From positions 434,001 to 498,000 of the forward strand of contig NW_023501070.1 of assembly GCF_014066305.1 (NCBI RefSeq): a DNA stretch of 64,000 bases. Direction: 5' to 3'. A program made the translations under genes and the position numbers. This document shows positions 10,795 through 23,600 of the stretch, in pieces; position 1 is the first letter of the stretch, and each line of letters begins with the position of its first letter. The notes beneath the pieces were generated by a model. That model saw only the letters and a program-made list of their open reading frames with translations, had not been told where the DNA came from and searched no databases. The stretch is from Letharia columbiana (Eukaryota > Ascomycota > Lecanoromycetes > Lecanorales > Parmeliaceae).

Positions 10795-13359
10795 TATATA
10801 CTAATATTAAAATATAAGTAAAGGCCTATAAATTAAATTTATGGAGTTGGATTTTTCGTTTTTCTAAGTTAAATAGAATTTTAGTTTTAGCCTTAAATTA
10901 AATCGAACTCTAATCGCTTATTATACGTTTTTAATCTATTTCTATTACTACGAAATTAATAAAGAAAATAAAACTCTAACTCTAAGTTAAATTAAATTTT
11001 ATTTATTTTCTATATAATAAATAATTTACTTCTATTACTATAAATTATTAATTAATTATATTCTTATTTAAGAAAGAAGTATCTACTTAATAATCTTATT
11101 TTTAATATATCTTATTAATTAAGTAAATTATTTTCTTAATAAATCGCTTAAAATTATAATTAATAGATTAATTTTATTAATAATTTAATTTAGAACTATA
11201 TATAATTAACTATAAATAAAGATCTCGAGATATAGATATAGATTAATTTATTATAATAACTAGCTTTAGATCTTATTAATTATTATATTAAAGATTAATT
11301 AAATTAGAAATTAAATATATTAAAAGAGAATATATAGATCGTTTAAATTAGGCGGAGCTAGAGGGATATATAATATATAATATTATTTATTATTATATTT
11401 ATTTTTAAAAATATAATAATCGAATATTTTAGATTTAATATATTTAATTTATAAATATATCTTATTATATAGATCTATACGCTACTTTAAATTTCTTAAT
11501 AGTATTATTATATAATTTTATTTTAACTTTAAATAATAGAATAAAAGTAAAATTAATTTAAAGATATTTATTATTTTAATAAATAGAAGAAAACTATTTT
11601 TTTTATTAATAACTTAATCTTTATTATTATAAATAATCTTAATTTAAAAAAACTTATTAAGAATTTAATTATTAAATTAAGCGATATTTTTATTAAAAAT
11701 ATAAAGAATCGCTTTAGATATATAGAAATTAGCTATTTAATACGAGTTAAAATTATTATAAATAATATTAATTAGTTAAGTAATAAAGTCGTTTAATAGC
11801 TAGCTAGTAAACTAATTAATCGCTTCTTATCTTTTAAAGCTTATTAAGATATTATTATTTATATCTAATAGTTTTTAAACAAATTTCTTTATATTAATTT
11901 AATCTTAATTAATTAAATTAAAATTTTAAAGCTTTATATTTTTTATATTAATTTCAAAATTTAAATATAATTTTAAAAATAGAATATTTTTAATATAGTT
12001 TAAACGATATAATCTAACTTAGTACTCTTAATAATTAAAAGAATTTAATAAAAGTTATTATAGAAATATATAACTATATTATTAAAAGAAGTAAAATTCT
12101 TTTAAATATTTTAAAGTATATAATTAACGATCTCGATATTATAGCGGTTTTATATAAAGATCTTATTTTAGAAAATAAGCTTAATCGCCTTTAATAACTA
12201 AGTTAAATTAAATTTTATTAATATATTATAATTAAACTAAGTAATAATATTAAGAGAAATCTTAAAGCGAGAATAAGCGATTAAATTATTTTAAAGAAAA
12301 ATAAAGATAATACTAGATAAAGCTATAGTAATAGCTATTTTAAAGTTATTTTATACTCTTTATAATATAATATTCTAAAATATAATTTTTTTAATATTTT
12401 TATAGTTATTAAAAAAGAAGAGTTAATTATTAAAATAAAAGATTATATTTTAAATAGCGTTAATTATAATAATTTAATTATTATTAAAATTTATTTATAT
12501 TTAATTTTAGATATTAATTTAATAGCTATATACTTCGCGTAGAAATTAATTTTAATTATTAATATAATATTATTTATAATTTTATTAAATCGCGAATAGA
12601 TTAAAATTAATAATAAAATTAATATTCTTTATAAAGTTAATATTATTTTTCTTTAAGTAAATTTAAATTAAATAAAGATAGAAGTTTTTAATAACGATAT
12701 ATTTATATTATATATTATTTAATAGAGAAAAAATATAATACTAAGTTTAAAGAATATAAATAAAATTATTAAATAAAGAAAAATAAAGAATAATATATAT
12801 TAGTTAAGAAATATATATAAAGTATAAAAAAAGAATTAAATTATTTATAGATAAAAAAAGAAAAAATATATCTAGCGCGAAAAGTTTTAATAGCTAAAAA
12901 AAGAATATTATATTAAAAAATATCGCGATATTTTAAAATTATTATTAGCGCGATAATCTTTTTATTCTATAATTTAAAATACTTTAATTTATTAAAGAAA
13001 TTATTAAGAAAAAATACGCTTAATATAAAAAGTTTTAATATATAAAAAAAGAAATATTATATTAAAAAAAGTTATAATATTTTAATATTATTATTAACGC
13101 GATAAGCTATTTATATTACACTTAAAATATTTCTATTTAATAAAAAAGAAATTATCTATATATCTTAATTTATAATAATTTTATAGATTTAAAGAGTTAT
13201 CGAGTTTATATTATAATAAAATTATTATAAAAAGATTTTATAAGTATTATTCTTTTTATTAAATCGCTATTTTATTTAATATTTAATTTTATTTAATATT
13301 ATTATAAAGTAAGTTTCTCGCTATATAAGTATTATAATAAAAAAAAAGAATATTATTAT

Positions 13360-14760
13360 TTATCGTATATAAGTCTTCGAAGAATATAGAATTTAATATA
13401 TTTAAAAGAAGATATCGTAGATAGAAGAGCTTCTTAACGTTTAAATTAATATAATATATTCTTTTAATAATATCTCTACGCCTCTAATATAAACTTTATT
13501 TAAATATATTATATCGATAAATCGATATAGAAGAAATCTTCTACTCGTCTTCGCTATTAACGTTATTAATTTAGCTAAAAGAAGACTATTAGCTTAATCT
13601 AATATTTATATTTTATATTAACTATATAAAATAGATTATTATTATTATTAAATATTACGTTTTATTAATTCGAAAAATAAATAAATAATTATTTAATAAA
13701 AGAATTATAGTTATATAATTTAAAGTTAAAAATCCTTTAATAAACTTTCGTAGAGTCTATTTACTATATATCTTAATATTTTTAAATCTTATTTATCTAA
13801 TCTAAACCTATATCGTTCTAATTTATATTACTTTTATACTCTATTTAAAAATTAACTTAATTATTATCCTTATAAATATATTTAAAGATATATTTATAGA
13901 CTTTAATATTAGTATAAATCTTTATATTAATATAAGCATTATATTTAATTTATTAATAAGAACTATAGAATATTATCTAATAATTCTACTTAAATTTATT
14001 ATCTAATATCTTAATAGACTTATATTAATAATATATAAAATATCTAAAATCTAATTTAAAGACGATATAATTATTAAAGTCCTTCGAAAATTATTTATTA
14101 TATATATTTTTATCTAAATTCTAATAAGATAGAATAATATCTATTCTACTAATAGTATACTAGCTATAATTCTTATAAAGTATATATTTTATAATAATTA
14201 TATAGAGATTAAGAAATAAATTTTAATTAGAAATAATAATATTAATAATAATATTTATCTTAATAATATTAAAGAATTAATTTTTAGAATATAATATAAT
14301 AAGAATATAGATATATAATAAATCTTATTTTTAAAATTCTATAGTATAGATATAAGTCGAAACTTAATCTATTACTCGTAAAGTTAGTTAAAATTAAAAC
14401 TAATCGATATTTTAATTAGCTATACTTCGTTTTTATAAAAGTATTTTTTTTTAAATAATATTATAAGGCTAATTAATAGAAATTATAGCGTATAAAGAGC
14501 TAAATTATATTAAAAGTATTTTTTAGAAATTATTATTTATACTAATTATCTAATTAATATATTATTTAAGAGATTATTCTATTAAATAAAATAAAGAAGA
14601 GCTATTCTATTATAATAAGAGAAAAGAAAATAGAAGTATATCTAATATCTTTCCCTTTAGAATATTATTTATAAAGGTCTTTAGCTTTAATCTAAATACT
14701 TTAATAATTAAATTAAATTAATTAATAATATATTTATCGAGTAGAAGATTTTTAATAATC
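13360..14760 (+). pseudogene. Coding-like, unassigned part of AB-3
   Basis: Plus-strand frames here give long readable stretches interrupted almost only by RIP-type stops. Examples are KEDIVDRRAS*RLN near 13410 and KSSTRLRY*RY*FS*KK near 13530. Composition is basic and Gln-rich if the stops are read as Gln. No helicase, DDE, RT or recombinase motif could be assigned with confidence. It could be the coding region of an autonomous AB element or another element buried in AB-3. Confidence 0.3.
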
Positions 14761-16200
14761 TTAATTTATTTTAAATTATAAATAAAAGTTATAAAGAGAG
14801 GTAATTAATTAAATTTAATAGATAGAGTAATAATATTCTAATAGAGTTATTTTATAAATCGCGAGTCTTCTTAATAGAAGAAAGAGAGAATAATACGTTA
14901 TTTATTAGTCTAATTATTTATAATAATTTTATTAATATAAATATTAATAACTACTTAATAGATATCGATCTAAATAATCTTTTAATTTATCTTTAATTAA
15001 TAAAGTTTATTATTTTCGATAGTTATATAGATATCGTAGATAAAATACTATAATAATCTATCGTAGTAGAGAAGATAATTAAACTTATTAAATAAGATCT
15101 ATATTATATATTTATAGAAAATTAGCGATTAATAGAATAGAAGAAATAAATAATATAAACTTATAATATAAGATAAGCGTTATTTATATAGAGCTACCTC
15201 GACTAATAGTTTATATAGAATTACCTCGACCGATAGTTCTATTAACTTATAAAGCGATTTTATTATTACTACGTCGATAGATAAGAAGACTCTTATCTAA
15301 TATAATATCTATATTAGATATATTATTATATTATAATTATTTATTAAATAAAAAAATAAAAAAATAATAAAAGGATATATAGGCTAAATGTTAATATGAA
15401 ATATTAAATCTCTTATTACTTCGAGTCTCTATTAAGATATTCTTAATCTTAAATAAACTTAGTAAATTATTTATATTACTCTTTTAAATAATAGCGATTT
15501 TATTTAAAATTAAATAATTATAAATATATAGATTATAATATTATAAGTTCTTATAAAATAGCTTATAATTTTATATATCTAAATTAACCTCTAGCTTTTT
15601 AAATATTAATTTAAAAATAATAATATATAAATTAATACTTTTAAGAACTATAATTATTTTATAATAAAGTATCTAATTAATATATTTATAATAATTATAT
15701 CTAATAAAGTTAATATAAAAAACGCGACTAAGTAAAAATTATATCGTATTATAAATTAATCTTAAATATTATTTATAATATAGATTTAATTAAAGATTAA
15801 TTTTTCGCTTTTTAAAGGCGTTAGAATAGATATATAAGTAGTAATTATTCTTTAAATTTTATATATATATAGAGTAATTAAATAATTAATAATAATCTAC
15901 TATAAGATTATAGAGATTATATTATTATATTAAACGCTATAATAATAAAATTCTTTATAATTATTAATAAAATTTAAGATCTCTAACGTTAAGAAGTAAA
16001 GAATTTAATTAATAATATACTCGCTAAGATTAATCGAATTATTTATATTTATTTTAACGCTCTTATAATTCTATTCTATATCGTTTACTTCTTAATTAAT
16101 ATCTATTTTAAATATATCGACTTTAATCTTTTCGCTATTATAATATTATTTAATTATCTTATCTTTTTATAACGCTATATTATAATTATTATAAATTTAA

Positions 16201-16905
16201 TTTATAAAATCTAAATTATATTATATAGATTTTATAATATATAAATAACGCGTAATATAGTTAATAAGTTTTATTAAAGATTAAATAAAATTTATATAAG
16301 AGCTAGAAGATAAATTAAAAGAATATAAGCTATCGAAAGAGTTATTATTAAAGAAGTCTAATAATAAGTCTTATAATAGAGAGTTTTTAATAGCGTTTTC
16401 CTCTCGTTTAAAAGCTTCTTTTTATTTAGAATTTAATATATATTAAGTAAGAGGTTTTAAAATAGAGTAATAAAGAATAAATAAAAGAGAAAAACGCGTT
16501 TTAAAAGATAGTATTATTAAATTAAAAAATATTATCGCTAGCTTAAAAGAAATCTATAGAGAAGAATATATTCGTTTAGACTCTTTTTAAGAGTTTTTTA
16601 ACGCGTTTATAAGTAGTAGTAAATAGCTATTAAGCTCGCTTACGACCTTAATTATTAGTAATAGCGAATTTATTAAAAGATAATTTAAAGGCGTTAATAG
16701 AGGCTCTAAGAGGCGGATAAAAGAGATATATATATTTTATAGATCTAGTAATATAAAAGCGAGGGGTAGAGAGAGTAAATATATTTATATTAATGAAATT
16801 AATAGAATTAGTAGAGTAATAGAGAAATAATAATTATATAAATAGATGAAAGAATTATTATTTAATCTCGTCTCGAACGTATTTAATATAACTACGATAT
16901 TTAAA
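16201..16905 (+). pseudogene. AB-family ORF, unrecognised coiled-coil-like protein
   Basis: One frame stays readable for about 235 codons; almost every interruption is TAA or TAG where Gln or Trp would fit. It is rich in Glu, Lys, Leu, Arg and Ser. Pieces include KLKEYKLSKELLLKK, then LKDSIIKLKNIIASLKE (a heptad-like, coiled-coil-like stretch), FNAFISSS, and GVNRGSKRRIKEIYI, a basic segment. It ends in a repeat of Asn-Arg-Ile triplets encoded by a 9-bp minisatellite. The same frame recurs in AB-5 (45868-46073 and 53446 onward) and AB-7, which argues that it was a real protein. The start lies upstream and cannot be fixed. I do not recognise the family. It could be a transposition protein or a captured host gene. 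Confidence 0.55.
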
Positions 16906-17205
16906 TATTAATTTAATTTATTAATAGTAGGCTAAATTTTAATATTTTTATAGCGTTAGAAAGTGTATACTAAGCTCTATAATCTATTAAATTATAAAGA
17001 AATAATATCTATAGAAAGCTGGTAATTTTAGAGAATAAGACTTCTATATATAGATTTTTATAGATTTTTAATAATTACGAATATTAATTTATTTATTCGC
17101 GATATTTAACTAAAAAGCGTAGATCTAACGAATTTATAATTGATTATATATATAAATTCAAGGTTTTCAAGTTTAGCTCTATCTTATTCTATTATATATA
17201 CTAAT

Positions 17206-17873
17206 TTTATTATTACTTTTAAGAAATTAATAATAATTATAATAAGCTTTATTTTTATTTATAAGAGGCTTTAAATCTATAATAAGCGTAGTAATTTCGA
17301 ATATAAATAGAAACTATAGCTCTTATATCTTATTAATAATATTTTCGTTTAAATAACTTATAAATATAGATTATATTAAGATATTTATATAAGAATTAAT
17401 TATATACTTCGCGAATAATATTAATATATAAATCTTTTAATATCTATAAGCGATTTTTATAATAAAGTATCTTATTTTTTATAGAGTACTTATTAAGCGT
17501 AATTCTACGAAGTTTATTCTTATCTTTTATAATTATCTTATAAATTTTATTATATAATTTATTAATCTTATTTTCTTTAACTATTTTATAAAAGATAAAG
17601 TTATTAATAATATATATTTTAATATTATTATTATTAAGTTTTAAATAATTAGATATAAATATTATCTAATATTACTACTTTAAGCGTTTATTTTTAAATT
17701 ATTTAATTTAAAATCGACTATATATATTTTTGATATTCTAAAACTCTAAATAATAAATAATTTTAATATTAAATTCGAATAATATATTTAAATAGCGAGT
17801 TTAATAACGACTTAGATCTCTTTCTTTAATAAAATATATTAAGTTTTTATAATTCGTAAAGATTTTAATAAAG
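17206..17873 (-). pseudogene. gypsy-3 integrase N-terminal fragment
   Basis: Read on the minus strand, the frame continues from the RNase H found at 20830-20640 once TRIM-1 is removed. I read FTNYKNLIYFIKERDLSRY, then a stretch ending FEFNIKIIY, fitting 'TDHKNLEYFM..R.LSRRQ.RW...LSEFNI.I.YRPG'. Farther on is a zinc-finger-like stretch ending IRNYYAYYRFKA, matching 'YIRNC..C.RSKA'. The rest of integrase is missing, cut by AB-3. The match across TRIM-1 is strong evidence for the nesting. Confidence 0.75.
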
Positions 17874-18011
17874 ATATTTATTATAATATTAGCCCCTTCG
17901 GCTATCGCATATATATCGCGTATTAGTTATTATTAGTTATCTATTTTATATATATAATATTCGTATATTTTATAAATTAATAATTAGTCTTTTAGTCTTT
18001 TAGTTATAACA

Positions 18012-19810
18012 AGTAAAGGCCTATAAATTAAATTTATAAAGTTAAATTTTTCTAAGTTAAATCGAATTTTAGCTCTAGCTCTAAGTTAAATCGAACTCTA
18101 ATCGCTTATTATACGTTTTTAATCTATATATAAATATAAATATATAAAAAGAGACGCGCTAAGGTCTAATTAGAAAGATATATTAAGTATAAAGAATTAA
18201 TTCATAATAATTATCTATAAAAAATAGAGAAAGACTATATTCTTATGATAAGAAGTATCGAAATATTAAAAAGAAATGGAGATAACATACTAATTAGTAA
18301 TGTGAATCTCATATTATCTCCTGCCGTAGTGAAATCTTTCGAATAATAAAATAGCTGTTAGAGTAAGATATCGGACGATTTTAATTCGTCTAAATATGTA
18401 TCGTTCGATATTCCTCCTATAGAGGCCTAATTAGCTATGATCGTCGTAGTAGATCCTTCTCTTATAACGTTATTACAGTGATATACTATATTAATATAGT
18501 GGGGATGATAGGCCAAGTTGCAGTGGTGTTCTCCGCTTGCTGAGTGATGATTTGACGTGGGATCTTGGAGAGCTGAGCCGTGTTCTTGACGATGGTGGCC
18601 TTGTTGCCGCTTGGTTTCTCCGCAGTGTTCTCCGCATTCGCCTGTTGTAGATCTTCCTCTTGTTTAACTGAGTGCGAGGGTATCGAGGGTAAATGTGTTA
18701 TCGAGGGTAAATGTATTTATATTAATAGAATTAATAGAATTAGTAGAATTAATAGAATAATGAAAGAAGAATACCTTACGGGAGCTACTACACATGGGTA
18801 TTTACTATTAATAGAAAATTAATAAGTCATTAGCTATAATTATACGATTTGTATAATAAGGACTACACACCGGATACATTCAGATTTTACGTTCTATATA
18901 ACGTATGTCGAATAGAGTCATATAAAATTTTCTATTTATAGCAGATTCAGCTAAATTTATTATTAATGGATAGTTAATGGATAGTTAATGAAATATGAAA
19001 GAGATATCGATTTATTATTATTTCAATACTACGCTATAAAGTAATATATTAATATATTACTAGTAGAGAATTAATGGCTAGCGGTAATATATAAAGTTTT
19101 TCGAAAATTTCTCTAAGTCCCACAGCCCTATACGGCTATATATCTTACTTATATATCAAATTTCGAGAAAAATCCAAAAATTGAAAAATAAATCACGTGA
19201 CGTTGATGAATAGGCTATTATAAGCGAAGCGAGATACTCGAATTAGTATAAACCTTAATATATAATAAGGGAATTACGAAATAATTATCTATTTATTTCG
19301 AATATCAAATAATTTAATATTATCAGAATTCTAATATTAATGAAACGTTGATTGAAAGTTGATCGAAAGTTATAACAAATATCGAGTTGATAGTACAGTC
19401 ACGTGATATACCCTAATGATATATTTCCTCTAAGGTAGTTATATAAATAGGTGGAAGAATTATTATTCGATCTCGGACGCGTCTGATATAACTATTATAA
19501 CTATTATATTTAAATATTTATTTAATCTACTAATAGTAGACTAAACTTTATAATTTTTACAGCGTTAGAAAGCGTAAAGCGAGCTTTATAATTTAAGTAA
19601 TTATAAAGTAATTATATATATCGTAAGCTAAGTACTTTAAAGTATAAAACTTCTATATATAAATTTTTAATAAGAAGATATAGAAGGGCTATCGGGCTAA
19701 CTTAGTCGGTCTAATTAAAGAGTATAGCGAATTTGAATTTATAATTAACTATATATATAAATTTAAGATTTTCAAGCTTAGCTCTATCTTATTCTATTAT
19801 ATATACTAAT
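18012..19810 (+). mobile_element. AB-4: AB copy inserted in the TRIM-1 5' LTR
   Basis: The copy runs from AGTAAAGGCCTATAAATT to TATATACTAAT. Removing it rejoins AGTTATAAC with TATTCTTTCTAAT, restoring the LTR as seen at 20560-20590 without any duplicated target. The middle (about 18290-18800) keeps many CA and TG pairs. It is an internally deleted form: the leader passes through two 12-bp units (TTCTCCGCAGTG type) straight into GAGTGCGAGGG and the 9-bp Asn-Arg-Ile repeat, with most of the AB ORF absent. An 18-bp unit (ATCGAGGGTAAATGTGTT) is duplicated near 18680-18715. A TA-flanked MITE lies at 18774-19435. Confidence 0.75.
18774..19435 (+). mobile_element. 662-bp MITE with TA target duplication (Tc1/mariner-pogo-like)
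   Basis: Imperfect terminal inverted repeats start CCTTACGGGA at the left and, read inward from the right, CCTTAGAGGA; 19 of the first 28 positions agree, with a shared GGGTAT at positions 23-28. The dinucleotide TA flanks both ends (18772-18773 and 19436-19437), and removing the element restores the AB sequence GAATA-TTATATAAATAG seen at about 37290. TA duplication points to the Tc1/mariner or pogo group. There is no transposase frame, so it is non-autonomous. It is moderately RIP-mutated: CACGTGA and TCACGTGAT boxes survive near 19195 and 19400. Confidence 0.75.
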
Positions 19811-20050
19811 TATTCTTTCTAATATATCTAATATTCTACTTTTAATAGATTATAAGCTCGAAAGTAAATAGAGTAATATCGAATATTCTTATACTTTCTA
19901 ATAAATATTAAACTAAATCTTCGATAATCGTTTATAAATAGATATATCTTATGGCGATAGCCCGTTTTTTTAGCTCGTATCTATCGACGAGAGAGCTATC
20001 GCTATTTAATCTCTATATAAAAAATATCGAACTAAAATCCTTATTTCATT

Positions 20051-20300
20051 CGAGGTCCCGAAACAATACGGGTAAAAAACCCTCATATCATTTCGAGGTC
20101 TCGAAACAGTACGGGCAAAACAATCAAAAATCCTTACATCCGAGGTCTCGAAACAATACGGGCAAAACGTTAAAACTCTTATTTTATTCGAGGTCCCGAA
20201 GCAATACGGGCAAAATAATCATTTCGAAGTCTCGAAACAATACGGGTAAAATGTTAAAACCCTTATTTTATTCGAGATCCCGAAACGGGTATTTAAAGCC
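20051..20300 (+). repeat. Six imperfect tandem repeats inside TRIM-1
   Basis: A motif of the form CGAGGTCTCGAAACAATACG followed by GGCAAAA recurs at 20051, 20094, 20141, 20189, 20225 and 20273, with spacing of 36 to 48 bp. TRIM-2 has decayed copies near 34002-34140. The repeats keep CA pairs and so are only lightly mutated. They make an open frame with a repeating Arg-Ser-Arg-Asn-Asn-Thr-Gly-Lys, which looks like chance rather than a gene because TRIM-2 does not keep it. They may be a structural RNA or packaging region of the TRIM. Confidence 0.7.
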
Positions 20301-20613
20301 CCGGCACTCTTCCTATTTTTTCTTATCGAAGTTTTTTATAGATTTAACGAGGCCGAGTAAATAATTAATCTCGAATTTAAAGCGTGGATATGAAAACTGA
20401 TATGAGATACGATGTGCTGAGATTTAGGGATTTAGCTTTTAAGGCTATCGAGGAGTATTATAATATTAGCCCCTTCGGCTATCGTATATATATCGCGTAT
20501 TAGCTACTATTAATCATCTATTTTATATATATAAATATTCGTATATTCTATAAATTAATTAGTTATAATTATTTAATTTCTAATATATCTAATATTCTAC
20601 TTTTAATAATATT

Positions 20614-23600
20614 AATATACTTTAATTTAAAATATTAATATTTTAAATAGCGAATAATAATTAATAAATTTTTATTATAGATTTAATAATTATATTTAGC
20701 TAAAGTAAAGTTCTTATTATAAAAAGCTATCGAGTATAAGACTTTATTATTATTATATTAAGATAAAATATTATTATTAATATAATTAGAGAAGTCTATT
20801 TTAAGTATAACGTTCTTTAATTTATCGAAATAATATAGAATTAAAGCTCTTATAATAGCTATTTTTAATAAATAAAAGACTTTCTAATAAATCGATAATT
20901 AATTAAATATTACTTTCTTAATTATAAACTTTATAATTAATTTTATAGTTTTCAAGAAGTCTCTTATAAATTAACGATGGAAGTTATAAAAGTTAATAAA
21001 GATCTATATCTTCTTTAAATTAATAAAAATAGATTATTTAATAATAATTTAAGCTTTAATAAAATCTATTTAAAAGATCGTTAATTAAAATAAAAAAATC
21101 TAAAAACTTTATCTCTTAAATATAAAATTTATATTTAAGAACATCTATCTATAACTCGATCTTTTATAACTTTTAAAAAATCTTTCGAATATATATAACG
21201 TATTTCTTTCTCGATTAATTATAAATAAAAATATTATTAAAATAGACTTAGTAGGAGTTATTTAAATACTCGAATAGAATATTATTTATATAATATTAAT
21301 AGATAGCTAGATTATTAATTAAATCGAAAAAGAAAAATTCGATATTTATATATATCGAGAGAGATAATAAATATAATAAAATTCTTACTATTAAGATATA
21401 TATATAACTTATTAAATATAACTATAATATCTAATCGAGTAAAATATTTATAATCTTAAATTCTCGCGAGAATCTTATTAGTTATTTATTAATAAAATTA
21501 GATATTAATTTCTTTTAGTAATAATATTTAGTTTTTAATAGTTTATATAAAAGCGTAAATCTTTATTTAATTCCTCGATAAATAAGATAGAGGATATAAA
21601 TAAAGTATAATTAGATATTATAAAATCCTTTTTTAAATACTTATTTAAATACTTCTTAATTTATTTTAATTTATATTCTAATATAAAATAGACTTAACTT
21701 TTCAATAAGTTAAAAATATTAATCTCGATAAATTCTATTTTATAATTATAATAACGATATAATAATAGTTTATCTATCTTCGTTTTATCGAAAATATTTA
21801 AATAATTATAATACTCGATAAAGAGTTTTCGCTTAATATCTTTAAGTTAATAATTTCGATAGCGCTAATTTAAATAAAGTAATTTAATCTATAATATCTC
21901 TTATACTTCTTTTCTAAGTTATAAAGATATAGCTTATTAACTAATATATAAGAATTATATAATTTCTTTTAAGAAGATAATTTCTTTAATAGCGAGTTAT
22001 AAATCTTATTTATAATAAGAGTAAATAGATAATTTCTCTTATTACGCGCTAATTAATAATATAATATAATATTAATTTCAATAATATTAATAGATTATAA
22101 ATTTATATCTTATTTTTATCTTATATCTTTAAGAGTAAATATAAATCTCTTTATATTAATTATTTTATTTAAATTAATAGTAGAGTTTAAGTTATTATTA
22201 TATACGAGCTAAGAAAGAGAATTTTTTTTTAAAATAATCTATAGAATAAAGAATTTTAATTTTAAATTTAATAAGATAGCGAGATTTCTTACTATTAAGA
22301 TCTTATTATTATTATAATTATAGTAATCTAATATAAAAAGAATCTTATTCTTTATTATATCGAGAAGTATTCTATATTTATTTATTTATAATTTTTTTAA
22401 AATTCTATTATATATAAAAAGGACGATAAATATAATTTTCTTCTTCTTCTAATAATTATTTATTATTAATATTAAAAGTAAATAATAGATAATAGACTTT
22501 CTCGCGAACTAGTTATTATAATTTTTTAAAGACTTAGATTTTAATAATAAAACTAATTCTAATAGTAATTCTTTATAAGTTTTATAAATTAGAAACTTAT
22601 TAATAATTATATATATCTTAATATACTTATTATTAATAAGAGTATTTAAAATAAATATTTCTATTCTTATAATAATAATATAACTTATATTCTAAATAAA
22701 TAACGTATTAAAGAATTATTAAGAGTATTTAATAGATATATATTATAAATACCTCTTATTATAACTTTAATAAAAACTATTTATTTCTTAAATTCTTAAA
22801 AGCTTTATAAGCGTCGACTAATAGATTAATCTTATATTCGTTATTAATAATAATATTATAAATTCCCATTTTTTATAAGGTCTTTTTATTAGCGTTAGTC
22901 TATTTCTATATTAGATAATTTTATCTTAAATAACTTATTTTTCTATAATTAAAATATATAAAATCTTTTAAATCGATATCGATTATCGTCTTTAATATAC
23001 TTTAAAAAGTATTTAAAATATAAATACTTAATATAATAGCGAAAGATATATAATCCTTAATTATTACGATAATTATCTTTCTTATTTAAATTATAATAAT
23101 TTTAAAAATAGTTTTATTAAGAATTAGAGCTTAATATCGTTTATAATTTATACGCTATAAAAATTTTATTATTTATTAAATATCTTTTAATATCTTTTAA
23201 AAATATAGATTTTTAATTAGAAAGGTTTATAAAAATAATATAAAGTTAAATATATATTTATAGCTTAATATTTAAATTATCTTTTAAATAAATTTTATTA
23301 TAATTAAGTATAGAATTAAGTCTAATAAATTCTATATAGAATCTATTAAAGAATTAAATTATCTATTAAAAAAATTATAATCTTAATTCTTATCTTATCT
23401 TCTTATAACGATTTATCTCTTTATAAATCTTAATTAGTTAATCTATAATCTCATTAACTAATATATAGAGATTTATAATATCTTTATATCTTCTATTTAA
23501 AGTATAAGAAATTACTTCTTATTTATTTATAATAGAAGATAAATATTTTAAAATATTTTAATAGAATAATAATTCTTGTTACTCGATAACTTCTTCTTTA

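Larger units (their letters stand above)
10817..17205 (+). mobile_element. AB-3: longest AB copy (6.4 kb), possible full-length form
   Basis: The A end (AGTAAAGGCCTAT) at the left and the B end (TATATATACTAAT) at the right bracket 6.4 kb. The first 150 bp match the leader of other AB copies, then about 5.3 kb of sequence unique in this window follows. The last 1 kb (from about 16200) carries the AB ORF and the shared 3' region. Coding-like frames with RIP stops occur on the plus strand between about 13360 and 14760, rich in Arg and Lys, but I cannot assign them. It interrupts gypsy-3, whose integrase starts right after the B end. It could be the autonomous member, or a defective copy enlarged by insertions that I do not recognise. 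Confidence 0.55.
17879..20608 (+). mobile_element. TRIM-1: short non-autonomous LTR retrotransposon with nested insertions
   Basis: The LTRs begin TATTATAATATTAGCCCC and end CTACTTTTAATA (RIP forms of TG...CA). The 5' LTR is split by AB-4 (17879-18011 plus 19811-19847); the 3' LTR is 20456-20608. The target repeat ATATT is perfect at 17874-17878 and 20609-20613. Without its guests the element is about 0.93 kb, with a 608-bp interior and no gag-pol, so it must be moved by an autonomous partner, perhaps a gypsy-1 relative. A purine run GAGGAG just before the 3' LTR is the likely polypurine tract. After the 5' LTR comes GATTATAAGCTCG, a candidate primer-binding site decayed from a GGTTAT-type start. 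Confidence 0.85.

Noticed and set aside
17881..17960. tRNA or small RNA gene suggested by GCCCCTTCGGCTATCG
   Set aside because: The segment is the start of the TRIM LTR, present four times; no cloverleaf or A and B boxes could be laid out.
18580..18822. Open frame of 80 codons on the plus strand in AB-4
   Set aside because: It spans the minisatellite and a deletion junction. Only its tail agrees with the AB ORF frame; the front half is leader sequence that is non-coding in other copies.
20051..20300. CRISPR-like array
   Set aside because: Repeat spacing is uneven, spacers are not unique, and the host is a fungus.
19951..20364. Open frame of 137 codons with repeated Arg-Ser-Arg-Asn-Asn-Thr-Gly-Lys
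   Set aside because: It is produced by the TRIM-1 tandem repeats. Spacing between repeats is not always a multiple of three and the frame is lost in TRIM-2.
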